From contig JAQFVV010006353.1 of NCBI GenBank assembly GCA_028023455.1, positions 2,230,001-2,294,000 on the forward strand: 64,000 nucleotides of DNA. Reading direction: 5' to 3'. Below, one piece after another: positions 49,470-60,678 of this stretch (positions are counted from its first letter, which is position 1; the number at the start of each line of letters is the position of its first letter). This stretch comes from Epiperipatus broadwayi. Taxonomy: Eukaryota; Onychophora; Udeonychophora; Euonychophora; Peripatidae. The position numbers were made by a program, and so were the translations under genes. The notes beneath the pieces are model-generated. The model was given only the letters and a program-made list of their open reading frames with translations, had not been told where the DNA came from and searched no databases.

Positions 49470-49961
49470 TAGTTAAAATTGAAATAAATCAAGATATTGC
49501 CAAATCTCCAGCGCTCATTATAACACTTAACTGACAGCCAATCAGATGTCATGGATAGCCACCCAAATAACATTCAAACCTAAACACACAACAAAAGATT
49601 TTATGAGAAAAGGGCAGCCACCCTTTTACATACTTTACTGCTTGTTATGTATTCTAAAAACTATTTCATAGTAAATCATAGGATTTCGTGTTGTTCATTT
49701 ACGATTTAGATTCAGTGAGTTAATTGTGAAGATATTTAAAGCTTCAAGCTGTCAAACCTAAATGCTTATGATTGGCTTCAATATATAGAAAGAAAAGTAG
49801 AGAAAAGGGTGGCCACCCTTTTCTCGTAAAATCTTTGTTGTGTGTTTAGGTTTAGAAGTCATTTGGACAGCTATCCTTGACATCTGATTGGCTGACAGTT
49901 AAGTGTTATAACGAGCACTAGGGATTTGGCAGTATCTCGATTTACTTCAATTTTCAACTAT
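49470..49961. repeat. Foldback repeat, ~160-base arms
   Basis: 49470-49632 ('gacagccaatcagatgtcat', 'taaacacacaacaaaagatt', 'gaaaagggcagccaccc') is inverted at 49802-49961 with about 8-10 differences. The ~170-base centre is single-copy. Non-coding. Confidence 0.75.
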
Positions 49962-49999
49962 CTGCGCTTTGCAAAATAAAATATTATTTTCATAATTAA

Positions 50000-51180
50000 T
50001 ATATGTTTTTTTAAAAATATTCATATTGTATTTTTTAAAAAAATTACGTATTTTTGTGGTAAACTGTTTTAATGTTAATGCAATTCTGTGCTTGCATAAA
50101 AAAAGATACGGATAGTATAAATATATTTTAATAAATTTGAATTCTTTCTATTACCTGCCATCATCTATTTTTTAAGTTGATATTTAAATCTTAAACATTT
50201 GATGTCTAATTTTGCCACTCCTTTCTTTTAAGCATTCTAATACTCTAATAACTTTTTGAGTTTGAACTTTTTATTTGTTGTTAAAGATTTAATGGTTTCT
50301 AAAAAAGAAAAAAACAATCAAGACTTTTTGTCAGAGTCGATCCTGAAACCTACCATTCCAAAGTGGGGCGCTCTCCGAAATACAACAAACCAAGCAGGGT
50401 TATGGTTTGCAAGTGACGTCAATGCATGAAATTGCAGGACTAAAATGTTTTCAATACTTAATAGAGAGTGAATAGAAAAACATTATGATTTCATCTCTTA
50501 ACACAAACTGAGTATTATCTAGATTTTTGCAAAACTAGACAGTTATTTGGGAATTTTAATAATTTTTAAATAAGTAAATAATTTAAAAAAAGAATGAATA
50601 CACCTATAAATGTAGGCACTAATATACAAAAAGTATAAATACATAAAAATAATCTCTAATATTAAAAATTAATAGATTTTTGGCAAAGAAAATATAAACA
50701 AATCTAAATTCCAATTTGTTTTACTTAGAAAACATATGATAACGCTACGTTAAAAGCAAAACAACAATAAAAATCAATTAGATCAATATTATCTTAAAAA
50801 TTAGATTGATTTTGATATATAGAAATGATCTGTTTACTATTTGAAAAAAAAATATCAAAGCATAACATGAAGTTTAAACAATCTTAATTTGACTTTAAAC
50901 TCCTATTAAAATCTAAGTTTAAAATTCTATTTGCTTATTTTTTTAAAGTATTTGTTTTGAACTGTTATAATATTTTATTATTTATCAGTGATTTTTTAAA
51001 ATTATAAATCACTTCACCATATAGTGAGGAGAGAGACATTGATAAAAATCAAAAAATTGAAAATGTACATCTGCAATATAATGATTATTCACCCTTCCAC
51101 AAGATGTAAAAAGTAGATAGAAACTATAATGATATTATAGTGGTTTTGATAGAAATTAGTTTTTACTTTAGCAATAATTA
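50000..51180. other. AT-rich stretch with one CpG-containing island
   Basis: Mostly featureless. 50335-50425 is distinctly less AT-rich, has several CpGs and contains TGACGTCA (50414-50421), the CRE palindrome. A 45-residue frame, ATG 50292 to TGA 50429, spans it (ILKPTIPKWGALRN inside), with no known family. Confidence 0.35.
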
Positions 51181-51290
51181 TATGTTGGATTATTCCTATG
51201 ATCTAATATTAATTGTTAAATGCCTCTAGGAAAATTCAAACTTTATTTAAACTTTTCAAATATATTCAATTATTAATATCACTTGGTCAC
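51180..51290 (-). mobile_element. SINE family E, tail fragment
   Basis: 'ttggattattcctatgatct', 'cctctaggaaaattcaaact' and 'aaacttttcaaatatattca' match the distal part of the minus copy at 59880-60000. The tRNA head is absent. Confidence 0.5.
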
Positions 51291-51431
51291 TGTTCTTTTA
51301 TGCTTGCACAAGCAATTTACACAGAGAAAAAACTCTCCATACAGTAGCAACATTGAGCGCAAGCCAGAGTAATCAATGGATGCAAGAAGGTTTGTGCACA
51401 AAATCCCTATCTAGTGCCTACCCAACCATTA

Positions 51432-51474
51432 TCCCCAGACTAGTTTCTAGCTTGTGGCTTTCATCAGAGAGGAG
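51432..51474 (-). ncRNA. Hammerhead ribozyme motif, family C
   Basis: The minus strand reads TCCTCT, CTGATGA, A, AGC-CACAA-GCT, A, GAAA, CTAGTC, TGGGGA. Core, GAAA and the GTC site are intact. The first stem I pair is T-T, the next five pair. Confidence 0.6.
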
Positions 51475-51883
51475 CCTTAGATCTGAGAGCACCGCATCCA
51501 GATCTTAGCATCCAATGCAACCCTCCATGATCAACCTTTTACCTTATTAGCTAACTATAAAGCTTTGAATGAAAACACAACAATGTTTTCAATTCAAGAT
51601 CATTAGCTTGTATAGTCATAAATAGACCATGTAAGCATAAAAGAATGGTGATCATGTGATGTTCAGTAGTTGAATAGCAATCCTAACCAATGGGATTATT
51701 GTAACTATGGTTATTAAAGAACCAAAAACACCAAAAAGTATAAGTGCTGAACTGAGTTCAGATCTATATGACTGTACAGTTAATGATCTTGAATTAAAAA
51801 CATTATTGTTTTCATTTTGGACTATGTTGGATGGTTGCATTACATTCTAAGATCTAGATGCACTGGTCTCATCAGATCCAAGG

Positions 51884-51926
51884 CTCTTCACTGATGAAAG
51901 CCACAAGGTAAAAACTAGTTTGGGGA
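51884..51926 (+). ncRNA. Hammerhead motif, family C, degraded
   Basis: CTTCA, CTGATGA, AGC-CACAA-GGT, then AAAAA in place of GAAA, CTAGTT, TGGGGA. The G12 position is lost. Confidence 0.5.
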
Positions 51927-52084
51927 TATTAGAAGAGTAGGCACTAGATAAGAATTTTATAGACAAACCTTCCTGCATCCATTGATTACTCTGGCTTGCA
52001 TTGAGTACCACTACTATATGAAGCATCCTGGTTACCATATAACATGACTTTTTGAATCATGTTGCTGGTGTGATCAATTAGTAG

Positions 52085-52170
52085 AGGCATGAGAATCAAA
52101 GGTGGACCTTTATTGATTTGTAAATATTGAATTTAAGGTGATACTCTAACCAACTGGACTATTTAGTAAA
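52085..52170 (-). mobile_element. tRNA-like SINE head (probably family E)
   Basis: The minus strand reads tagtccagttggttagagta, a strong tRNA A box/D-arm match. It is followed after ~45 bases by a poor B box-like cctttgattctcatg. Confidence 0.5.
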
Positions 52171-52239
52171 AGCAATTGATTATGTAACTAGGCTATTCTG
52201 TGAAAGGCATTAACAGAATAGCCTAGTAAGTTTGACTCC

Positions 52240-52950
52240 CATTTTAGCTCTTATAAAATCTGAGATTATCTATTGTTTACCTGGTGGAAGTTTTTGAAAA
52301 TACTCAACCTTTCATCTCTGTATAAAATCTTTATTTTGTAATAAAACTCATTAAATAGGACTTCTTTTTAATTTAATTTTACAAACAAAATATATAATAA
52401 AAATTATATTTGACTTTACAAATGTTGAAAAAATAAGTTATAAATATCCAACAGCTATCATCCATCAAGACGTGTATTTATGCTAAATTTATCAAATTTT
52501 GCTTTAAATTCTGATATTTGTTTTATAATTATTACAATCTTTGAAAATATTTTAACACTGTGTCAACCTGCCACTAATCTCTTTGTATGTATTATGGTCA
52601 GGTTTATTAACTTCTATTTCTAAAAATAAAAGATAAAAAATAAATTGAATGTGTACATTTTAAAAATAATTATCAAACAATTAGTATGTAAAAATAATCA
52701 AAAATTAAATATTAATATAATCGTTGAATTTAATTTCACTATATACGTTAAGCGTATTTAATATTACATAGTTATCAATAGTGAAGAAAAAATCGGAAAT
52801 TTATAAACAAGAAAAAGTCATACATATTTAACACTCTTGCATTCTAACAGTTTCTGTTGTTCTGTCTGCTAATTTTTCAGAAATTTCTCATAAATTCTTT
52901 AATTTGTACTAAACTTCAATAGATTTGATTTCATTTTAATTTAATTTTAT
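52240..52950. other. AT-rich stretch, no supported gene
   Basis: Nothing recognised. Confidence 0.5.
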
Positions 52951-53050
52951 TAATTAAAGGGGATTTGAACCTCAAGCTCCCTAGAGTCATCCAGTCTATT
53001 CAATACAACCAATACACATGTCCACACACATGTGAAAATGACAAATGATT

Positions 53051-53095
53051 TCCAGTATACCTATTTCATGCTAAATCAGCACTAATCAGTTGGTC
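53051..53095 (-). ncRNA. Hammerhead motif, family A, core mutated
   Basis: Minus strand: ACCAA, CTGATTA (G8 changed to T), GTGCTG-ATT-TAGCAT, GAAA, ATAGGTAT, A, CTGG. Confidence 0.5.
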
Positions 53096-53153
53096 TGGAT
53101 CATCATATCCCACACACACATATATAATCAGTGCTTGGTTTATATTAAGACAG

Positions 53154-53200
53154 CAAATCTGATGAGTGCTGGTTCAGCATGAAATATGTATATTAGAGAT
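53154..53200 (+). ncRNA. Hammerhead motif, family A, stem I lost
   Basis: CTGATGA, GTGCTG-GTT-CAGCAT, GAAA, ATATGTAT, A are intact. The 5' stem I strand was replaced by 'gcaaat' at the deletion junction, so it does not pair with TTAGAG. Confidence 0.55.
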
Positions 53201-53869
53201 TATTTGTCCTTTTCAAATGTGTGTGGTCATGGGTATCAGTTACATCAGGTAGAGTGGATGACTGGAGGGAATTTGAAAGTCTGGGTTTACACCTCTTTAA
53301 TTACATCTAGGTTTAAGTCTATACCTTATACTTGTATTTTAATATTAATTTTACTAGTGAAAAACCTAAAAAAACCACATCTGCTATTTTTTTAAAAATG
53401 TCATAAATAAAGCAGTAATTTTAAATAACCATCACATAAAAAAGATTTTCCAATGCTTCTTCATAAAAATTAAGGAGTATAAAAGAAATAGATATTATTT
53501 ATAAGTCTCATTAATTACTACCTGCAAATATTTTCTGGGTTTTACCCATTTCCACCAATTACCCAGATTTTTAGGAAAAAATTGAAGATTTGCATGTATC
53601 TAAATTCAAAAGTATTTATGTATATGATGTACATACCATTATATGTTGACGCTTAATATATTTTTAATTTTAATTATTTAAATTTAGCTCTTATCACTTG
53701 CTACCAAGATGCAGCTGGTTTGATGAATTTAAATTATTAATCAACCTTTAACAAAATTGACAATAAACAGGCTAAAAATAATACAATTTATTAAAAACAT
53801 TAAACCAATTTTTAATGTACTGTCCACTATATTGATATGCCTAGTTAAAGATATAAAGAGTTTCACAGG

Positions 53870-56830
53870 AATGGGGAAGAGAATAATGGTTATAAGGATA
53901 TGAATGGGCATATTAAAGAAATTGACGATGTAAATCACAAGAATAAACAGATTTTGTAAAATGTTCGTCAGGAAGTGAATTTGAGCATTGGAAATTTATC
54001 AAATATTTATGAGGGACAATATACATGATCTAGAAATAATTTATTTCACAGAATAGATTATGTATTAATAGAGAAAGCAAAAATGCATAAAGTACAGAGA
54101 ATTAAAGTGTTTGATAATGAAGAGAGAGTATGTAAGAGTGATCATAAATCTTTATAATAGAAATGATTAATAATGTGGTGAAAAATAGTAATAAAGTAGA
54201 AAGGATAGTGAAAGATGTGGATGGAAAATGAATGATAAGAATAAGTTAAAAGAATATAAAATAAAAGTTAAAGAAATCATGGAAGGGTTTGTTGGGGGTG
54301 AATATAAGAACTGTTGTGTTGAAGTAAAAAAAGTGTCAAATAGGGTTTTAGATGAAAATATTCAGAAGAATAAAAATAATAGAATTGTGAAAGTTAGCAA
54401 AAGTATAAAAGTGAAGAAAAAAGCATGCAGAGAATATAAGTGTGCTATTAAGAACAAAGAAAGTGAAAAAGATGTTAATGTTAAAGGGGAAAAGTATTTA
54501 GAAAAAGAAGTTGGGTAAAATAGATAATTATAGAGAATGAGGTAAAATAGATAATTATAGAGAATGAAGTTAAATAATAAATTGTTGGAAGATATTAATA
54601 AAAGTGGAAGAGATGGGAGTAAAAATTTTTGGAAATATATTAAAAGAAGGAATGTAGGGGAGAGAGAAATAGTATTACTAGATAAGAAAAAGAGTGTAGC
54701 TCTAGAGAAAAATTAGAGATAATCTTGAATAAGTATGTAATGGATAGAGAAAAGATGTTAGATGTGAAGGATAGAATGATAAGAAACATAAATGCATATA
54801 GTAATGAAAATATTAGGTTTATGGAAAATGAATTGAATAAATTAGGAAAGAAATTGAAAAGTGGAAAGACAAGAGGGTTAGATGGATGGGAAGCAGGGAC
54901 AGGGATGAATTTAGGAAATAAAACAAAAATTAAATCTATTATCATGTTTTAATAAGATGGCACAGTAAAGAGAATTTCCAGATAACTATAATAATATAAG
55001 AGTAAGGTTACTACTTAAATGAAAAGGTAAGAATTATAGAAAGTTAAACAATTATAGATCGATAGTGATGGTGGCTGAAAGGATGGCAAAATTGATTGAA
55101 GAAAATAATATAATGGGAGAAATGCAAGGAGGTTTTCAATCAGTTACTTATATAAGAAATAGTTTAGTTGTAGTCACATAACTTATAGATATGAGTAGGA
55201 ATAGAGGCAAACAATTATATATTTGGTCTTTATAGATATAGAGAAGACTTATGATATAGTAAATAGATTATGGATAAGTTTAGAAAATTTAGGAATAAAT
55301 GAAACTTTAGTGGATATTATTAAGAGATTGTACAAAAATAATTACTAAACTTATTAATTAGGAAATATAAAATCAGTTAGAAGTAAAAGTGGAGTGGGAT
55401 TAAGGCAAGGATGCCCTATGTCAACTTTTTGTTTTTGTTATATTTGAAACAAATGGAGAGAGAGCAAATAGAAAGACTATGAAGAGGGGTAGACATATAA
55501 TAGATGGCAAGCAAGTGTATATATTATCAGGTCTTTTATTTACTGATATGTTCTTGTGCATAGAAAGTAGGGATGATATGGGAGTCACGCTGAAGACAAG
55601 CACAAGAGTGGGTAAAGAGATGGGAATTAAATTTAGTGAAATAAAATTAAAAGTAAGATGATAAATGCTGAGGAAAATGAAGAGAAATTTTTTTTATTGG
55701 GGAGTATAAAATTAAATGTGGTGAATAAGTATAACTATGTGGGAATCGTCTTAAATAATCTGAGAAATTGCTTGGATAAATGGGAGAAAAAAGTGATAAA
55801 TGAAGCAAAGAAAAAAAAAAGGGACTGATAAATAAATTAACAGTGTTTTCATATAATAAATATGATGTAGTTAGAATTGTATGGAAGGAAATGGCAGTAA
55901 CAGGATTAAGTTATGATAAAGTTGCATTATATGTTAGTAAAAAGGTGTTAGATTATTTAGAAAAAGTACAAAAAGTAAGAAGAAGACATACATTAGTTTG
56001 AAGATGTGTGGTCATCAAAGGAGGCAATTCAAGGAGAAATGGGATGGTCAATTTTTTATATGAAACAGTAAAAAGCAACATGAAAATGATTGGTAGATTG
56101 GAATTTATGGATAATAATAGAATAGCCAAAATAGCATTTAATAGGGTTATGAATAAAGGACAGCAACAAAACGGATGAGAAAGGCAGTATGGTATGCCAA
56201 AGATTTGGATAAAGAAGGTGGAATGATTGTGTTAGGAACATTTTTAAATATTATAGTGGTAAGGAATGGGATGGAAAAATAGATGCATTAATAAAAATAG
56301 GGAGTTGGAGAGATGGAGAACTACTATGGAGAGTAAAAAGAGTTTAAATATATATAAAAGTAAACAGAATATTGGTTGTAAGTTCATTTATGATAATAGT
56401 AAAAAAAGTAGTTTACTGTTTAAAGCTCAAACAGGATCTATAGCAAAAAGAGAATATACATGTAAATGGAAAATATGGGTGATTTAGTCTGAAAATTGTG
56501 TAAGGAAGGCATAGAAAATATTAAGCATCTGTTAATTGAATGTAAATGCTTGAAAGGAGAAAGGGTACAAATAATAAAGTTATGGAAAAATAAATATGAA
56601 TAAAGTGATTATATAGAAAGTGGATTATTGGTTTTTATGCTGGATTTGGAAAAAGATAAGGGGGATTTGGATATAAAGGCTATAGAGAGGACAAAGATAA
56701 TGTAGAAATGGGATGGATCAGGATAGAGGAGAATATGGGAAAAACTTAGAGCAGGGCATAAAAAAGGAAGATGGTTAACATGTTTCTCTGGGCATAGTGG
56801 CTGAGAGATTCCTGACTCTGATAAAGGAAA
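53870..56830 (+). pseudogene. Non-LTR retrotransposon (LINE) with endonuclease and RT, dead
   Basis: Order of recognisable pieces follows. DMNGHIKE (GDFNGH-like) and later RIDYVLIEK...CKSDHKS (about 53890-54150) are the C-terminal half of an APE-type endonuclease, with the SDH motif. VDIEKTYDIVNRLW (about 55230) is the RT LDxEKAYD motif. SKSGVGLRQGCPMST (about 55390) is the GLRQGCPLSP motif. LSGLLFTDMFLCIES (about 55525) is the catalytic FADD box mutated to FTDM. KYNYVGIVL and KWEKKVINEAKK (about 55725-55810) follow. KLCKEGIENIKHLLIECKCL (about 56490-56550) is the C-terminal Cys/His knuckle. Stops and frameshifts interrupt throughout. The plus strand is G-rich and C-poor. Clade not assigned. 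Confidence 0.8.
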
Positions 56831-57157
56831 AGCCACAGTGATGATTATTAAAAGGTGGCATAAGATTTCTATAAGAAATGAAATCTGGTTTGATGTTGTA
56901 AATAAATTTTATTTACTCTTAATTTTTTTTAATTATCAATTTTGTTTCAGATGGATTAATATTTTAAATTTTATAATAAAAACAATATTATGAACAATTT
57001 TTAACCTTGAAATTTATCTATCTGAAATGTGAATACTTTTGATGAATTTTATGAATTCTATTTTTATGAATAAAACCAATGGTTGCATTCATTTGCATTA
57101 AAAAACTTGCTGATATGAATATATGATCACACATATTTACATAAACTGTTTTATATA

Positions 57158-57330
57158 GGGGGTTTGAACTCAGACTTTGACATGACCCTTAACTATCCAC
57201 ACTATCTCATACTGCTGCCATGATCACACACTTGTCAAAAAGATAAATAATGTGTGTGATCTCATGATAGCATCGATAGTTGAGGGTCGTGTGAAAGTCT
57301 GAGTTCAAATCCCCCCTTATATATTACATA
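57158..57330. repeat. Short foldback with family A ends
   Basis: gggtttgaactcagactttg is inverted as aaagtctgagttcaaatccc. The arms (~75 bases) carry 'atgacccttaactatccaca' against 'gatagttgagggtcgtg'. It closely parallels 6426-6607. Confidence 0.7.
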
Positions 57331-58029
57331 TTGGAGTGCAGGTATGAAAAAGCTTGTACTGTAGAAAAAATTCATATATAAACTGTTTCAGTAATTATTT
57401 AATTTCTTAAATTATGGTTGCAGGTCTATGCAGGGTCTAATCGATCAATTTTGGGGCCTGAAGTAAGCTTTAAAAATTGCAACATTCTAAAAAGTATTGA
57501 AAATATTTGTTTAAAATAATTGAACAAAACAAGGGATGTAATAGGAAAAAATATGTATTAAATAAAAACAAATTTATTTATTACAAAATATGTATTTTCA
57601 CTTATGATTCATTTTAGGTATCTATTTTCAATTTGGCATATGGATAGTTGCCTCTCGGGACTGACCTTGAAGCCATGCCATCGCTATAATTTAAACTGTT
57701 ATCGGATCTTAACAAAAACAAGTTACTACAATTAAAGTATTTGACATCAAATGTTCTATATCTTAAGTAACACTCTAGCAGTTATCAAGTCTTGAAAACT
57801 TGTACTTGTATATAATTTACTATTATTAAAGTTTATTTTACATATATAAAAAAGTAAACTCTTTGATAGAAAATTACTATACTATTAATTATAAGTTGTT
57901 TGAATGACAGTTAATCAGTCTGTAATTAATTATATTCGCTGAACAAATAAATAGAAAAGTATCACGCACATATTTAATTCAATCTATTTAAATATATTTG
58001 TTTAATTCCAATTTCTTCTTTTTTGATTG

Positions 58030-58255
58030 TTTGATTAATCAATCCACTTTTAACACATTTAATTTCTTTATTATTAACCAATGCTCAGACAATCATTTGT
58101 TGACCGTTTTACTGTGAGAAAGGCAGTGGAAGTAGAGGATTAAAGAGATTTTTAATTTCTGAGGAAGATTGCAGGGGCAATCGAAACTGTAAAAAGGCCA
58201 AGAAATGATTGTCTGAGCATTGGTTAATAATAAAGAAATTAAATATGTTATATTT
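58030..58255. repeat. Hairpin repeat carrying a motif-B core
   Basis: tttctttattattaaccaat...gctcagacaatcattt (58060-58100) is perfectly inverted at 58203-58242. Between them, 58158-58192 reads CTGAGGA, A, GATTGC-AGGG-GCAATC, GAAAC, the cleanest stem II of the motif-B set. Confidence 0.7.
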
Positions 58256-58542
58256 GTTTAAACAAACATATATTGGAATCCTATTACACACATAAACACA
58301 CGCACACTTAATCAACAGCATAAATACAACTGCATTTGACAACTCTATTTGGTGATTATAGGCTATAATTAACGTTTTCAGTTAATTAAATAATTTACAA
58401 CTTCATTAAGACGATTTTTTTAAATAAAAACAACCTTGATAAAAAAAAAAATATCGTAAATTTAATATTAGTAAAAAAAAACATTTTATTTATAGCTCAG
58501 CCATATCTAATAATTATTGATCAATAATTACGTTTAACATAC

Positions 58543-58680
58543 CGAGTTCATCCAGATCACATGGTAAGGTAACATTCGCACCAATTTTGACTGTGATGTT
58601 AAGCGGCTTGCTGAGAAAAATAGGTGTGAAAAGGGCAGGTGCTTCCGCTTCTTCTTCTTCTTCTTCTGGTTTTGCTTTTA
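58543..58680 (-). CDS. Internal exon of an immunoglobulin-domain protein
   Basis: A 138-nt exon bounded by a pyrimidine-rich acceptor (ttttttttttcattttttag, just upstream at 58681 onward) and a donor G|GTATGT (58543/58542). It is open in one frame for 45 codons: KAKP, an acidic run of six Glu then AEAPA, then LFTPIFLSKPLNITVKIGAN and VTLPCDLDEL. The latter is strands A-B of an I/V-set Ig domain with the first conserved cysteine preceded by V-T-L-P. Both introns are phase 1, the usual phase for Ig-domain exons. The second cysteine and the Trp would lie in the next exon, at lower coordinates; none was found in the window. The acidic linker is coded by (GAA)n. The likely product is a secreted or cell-surface adhesion protein; no specific gene is recognised. 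This is the only convincing host coding sequence here. Confidence 0.75.
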
Positions 58681-58795
58681 CTAAAAAATGAAAAAAAAAA
58701 TTTAGAATAAAAATAAATAATTATTAAATAATACGAGATAATCAAATGATTAGTTTATTACAAGGTCATATGCTGTTTGCACCCTGGAAGAGAGT

Positions 58796-58851
58796 GGTTG
58801 TGGTTTGATCCTGAGATCAGACCGGTTGTGGTTTGATCCTGAGATCACACC
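58796..58851 (+). repeat. 28-bp tandem duplication with B box-like core
   Basis: Two copies of ggttgtggtttgatcctgag atcaXacc start at 58796 and 58824. gtttgatcc resembles a tRNA B box, so a SINE fragment is possible. It lies ~115 bases upstream of the Ig exon in its intron. Confidence 0.65.
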
Positions 58852-59200
58852 TGTTCCAAATCACATAGGTAGGGGAATAGCATCAAAGTTTAAAGTTTTA
58901 TGCATTCATAATTCAACTGATTACTTCTGGTCTTTGAATGTTGCATGACCCTTGAAGCAACTAACATTTGATTAATTTCTAAAAATAATACTAGATGCGA
59001 TAATGCTACAAACTTGCATTAGTCTAATGTCAAAAATGTACCACTAATATCACATGATCACCATTCTTTATGCTTCCACAAGCTGTTTACACAGAGGCTA
59101 AACCCCCTTCCAGTTACACCACTCAGTGCAAGCCAGGGAAATGAATGGATGCAAGAAAGTTTGTGCATAAAATCCCTATCTAGTGCTTATTCATCCAATA

Positions 59201-59240
59201 TCCCCAGACTAGTTTCTAGCTTGTGGCTTTCATCAGTGGT
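59201..59240 (-). ncRNA. Hammerhead ribozyme motif, family C
   Basis: Minus strand: ACCA, CTGATGA, A, AGC-CACAA-GCT, A, GAAA, CTAGTC, TGGGGA. Core and GTC site are intact; stem I is CCA/TGG. Confidence 0.65.
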
Positions 59241-59601
59241 GAGTCTTGGATTACTCCAGCTTGCACTAAGTGGCACTACTGTTTGGAGAGTTTAGCCTCT
59301 ATGTAAACAGCTTGTGTAAGCATAAAGAATGGTAATCATGTGATGCTTGTGGTTTAATACCAATCGTGCCCAATAGGATTATGGTGATTGTGGTTATTAA
59401 AGAACCAAAGACACCAAAAAGTATGGATGCTGAACTGAGTTCAGATCTATATGACTATACAAGCTAATGAGCTTAAATTGAAAACATTATTGTATTTTCA
59501 GTTTAGACTCAAAGCTTTATAATTAGCTAATAAGGTAAAAGGTAGCTGTTGGAGGGTTGCATTAGATCCTAAGATCTAAGTGCAGTGCTCTCATATCGAA
59601 G

Positions 59602-59646
59602 GCTCATTACTGATAAAAGCCACAAGTTAGAAACTAGTCTGGGAAT
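59602..59646 (+). ncRNA. Hammerhead motif, family C, core mutated
   Basis: TTA, CTGATAA (G8 to A), AGC-CACAA-GTT, A, GAAA, CTAGTC, TGGGAA. Confidence 0.5.
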
Positions 59647-59879
59647 ATTGGATGAGTAAGGACTAGATATGAATTTTATGTCCAAACCTTTTTGCATTGA
59701 TTGATTACTCTGGTTTGCACTGATTGTCCTATTGTATGGAAAGTTTAGTCTCTGTGTAAATAGAAATATACATTATCAAAAGAATTAGCAGGATGGCAAA
59801 AGACATTTTCTGATCAAAATTTTCGAGATCAATTCAAAACATAGATAAACAACTTTTTCTTAGTCTTAATATTTATGAA

Positions 59880-60125
59880 GATGCCATTTTATTCATAATT
59901 ATATGTTGGACTAATTCCATCATCTAACTGACATTAAACATTGAACGTCTTTAGGAAAATTCAAACTTTTCAAATGGATTCAGTTGTTACTAATAACACT
60001 CAGATTAATGTATATCACAATATTTTGAGTAGTATTATTCTCCCCTCTTCTTTATGTATTACTGGCCTGATCAATAGTAATTCTAGCATAAAAGCAAACT
60101 TTAACATTCAAATTCAAAAATACTG
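59880..60125 (-). mobile_element. SINE family E, minus member of an inverted pair
   Basis: Minus strand order: 'ctattgatcaggccagtaat', 'acataaagaagaggggagaa', 'taatactactcaaaatattg', 'ttgaaaagtttgaattttcc', 'gatgatggaattagtcc'. Confidence 0.6.
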
Positions 60126-60129
60126 AATT

Positions 60130-60425
60130 TAAGGTGTCGGAATAACCTTCTTGGCCACAGCATTACCTCACAATTTAGCATTCCCAGTCTAAAGGTTAAT
60201 GATTGATTCCTTTACTAGTATTGTCACTGATCAGGCCAGAATCACCCGGAGAAAAGGATATTACCACTGGAAACATTATGTTATATATTAATCTGTATGT
60301 TATTAATAACAGATGAATATACCATAGTTGAAAAGTTTAAATAAAATTTTACTTTTTCTAAAGATTTTTAACAATTAATTATAGATAATGGAATTAATTC
60401 AATATATAATTACAAATTTCTTTTT
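60130..60425 (+). mobile_element. SINE family E, plus member of the inverted pair
   Basis: cttggccacagcattacctc (A box region), an anticodon-like loop, and gattgattcct (B box-like) are followed by the body 'gtcactgatcaggccagaat', 'cacccggagaaaaggatat', 'ttgaaaagtttaaataaaa' and 'gataatggaattaattc'. It is head-to-head with the minus copy 5 bases away. Confidence 0.65.
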
Positions 60426-60678
60426 GGTGTTTGAAGTGAACTACTGTTTTAATATACTTAGAAAACCTATAATTAACAGCTTTTAGAAGAAACAAACAAA
60501 CATAAACAATAACCAAAATAAACATCACATGATTACCATTTCTTATGCTTGCTTATAACTGTTGTTAAAACAGGCAAAACTTCCCATACAGTAGTGCCAC
60601 ACACAGCAAGCTAGAGTAATCAACGGATGCCAGAAGGCTTGTGCATAAAATACCCATCTAGTTCCTACTAATCCAATA

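Larger units (their letters stand above)
51285..52035. mobile_element. Family C inverted dimer
   Basis: 51285-51650 is minus, 51640-52035 plus. They meet around 'gcataaaagaatggtgatca'. Both halves carry the family phrases around cagatccaaggct and ctagtgcctac or their complements, and each has a hammerhead motif. Confidence 0.75.
52965..53310. mobile_element. Family A foldback, compact
   Basis: The left unit starts ggggatttgaacctcaagct (minus). The inverted right unit from about 53155 ends aaagtctgggtttacacc. The two hammerhead motifs lie only ~60 bases apart because the interior is deleted. Confidence 0.7.
59035..59765. mobile_element. Family C cluster: inverted partial copies
   Basis: 59040-59245 is minus ('gcaagccagggaaatgaatg', 'ctagtgcttattcatcc'). 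It switches within 'gtcttggattactccagctt' to a plus copy running 59250-59765. The latter spans nearly one full unit from 'gcataaagaatgg' (59318) to 'ctctgtgtaaatag' (59762), giving a monomer of about 445 nt. Confidence 0.75.
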
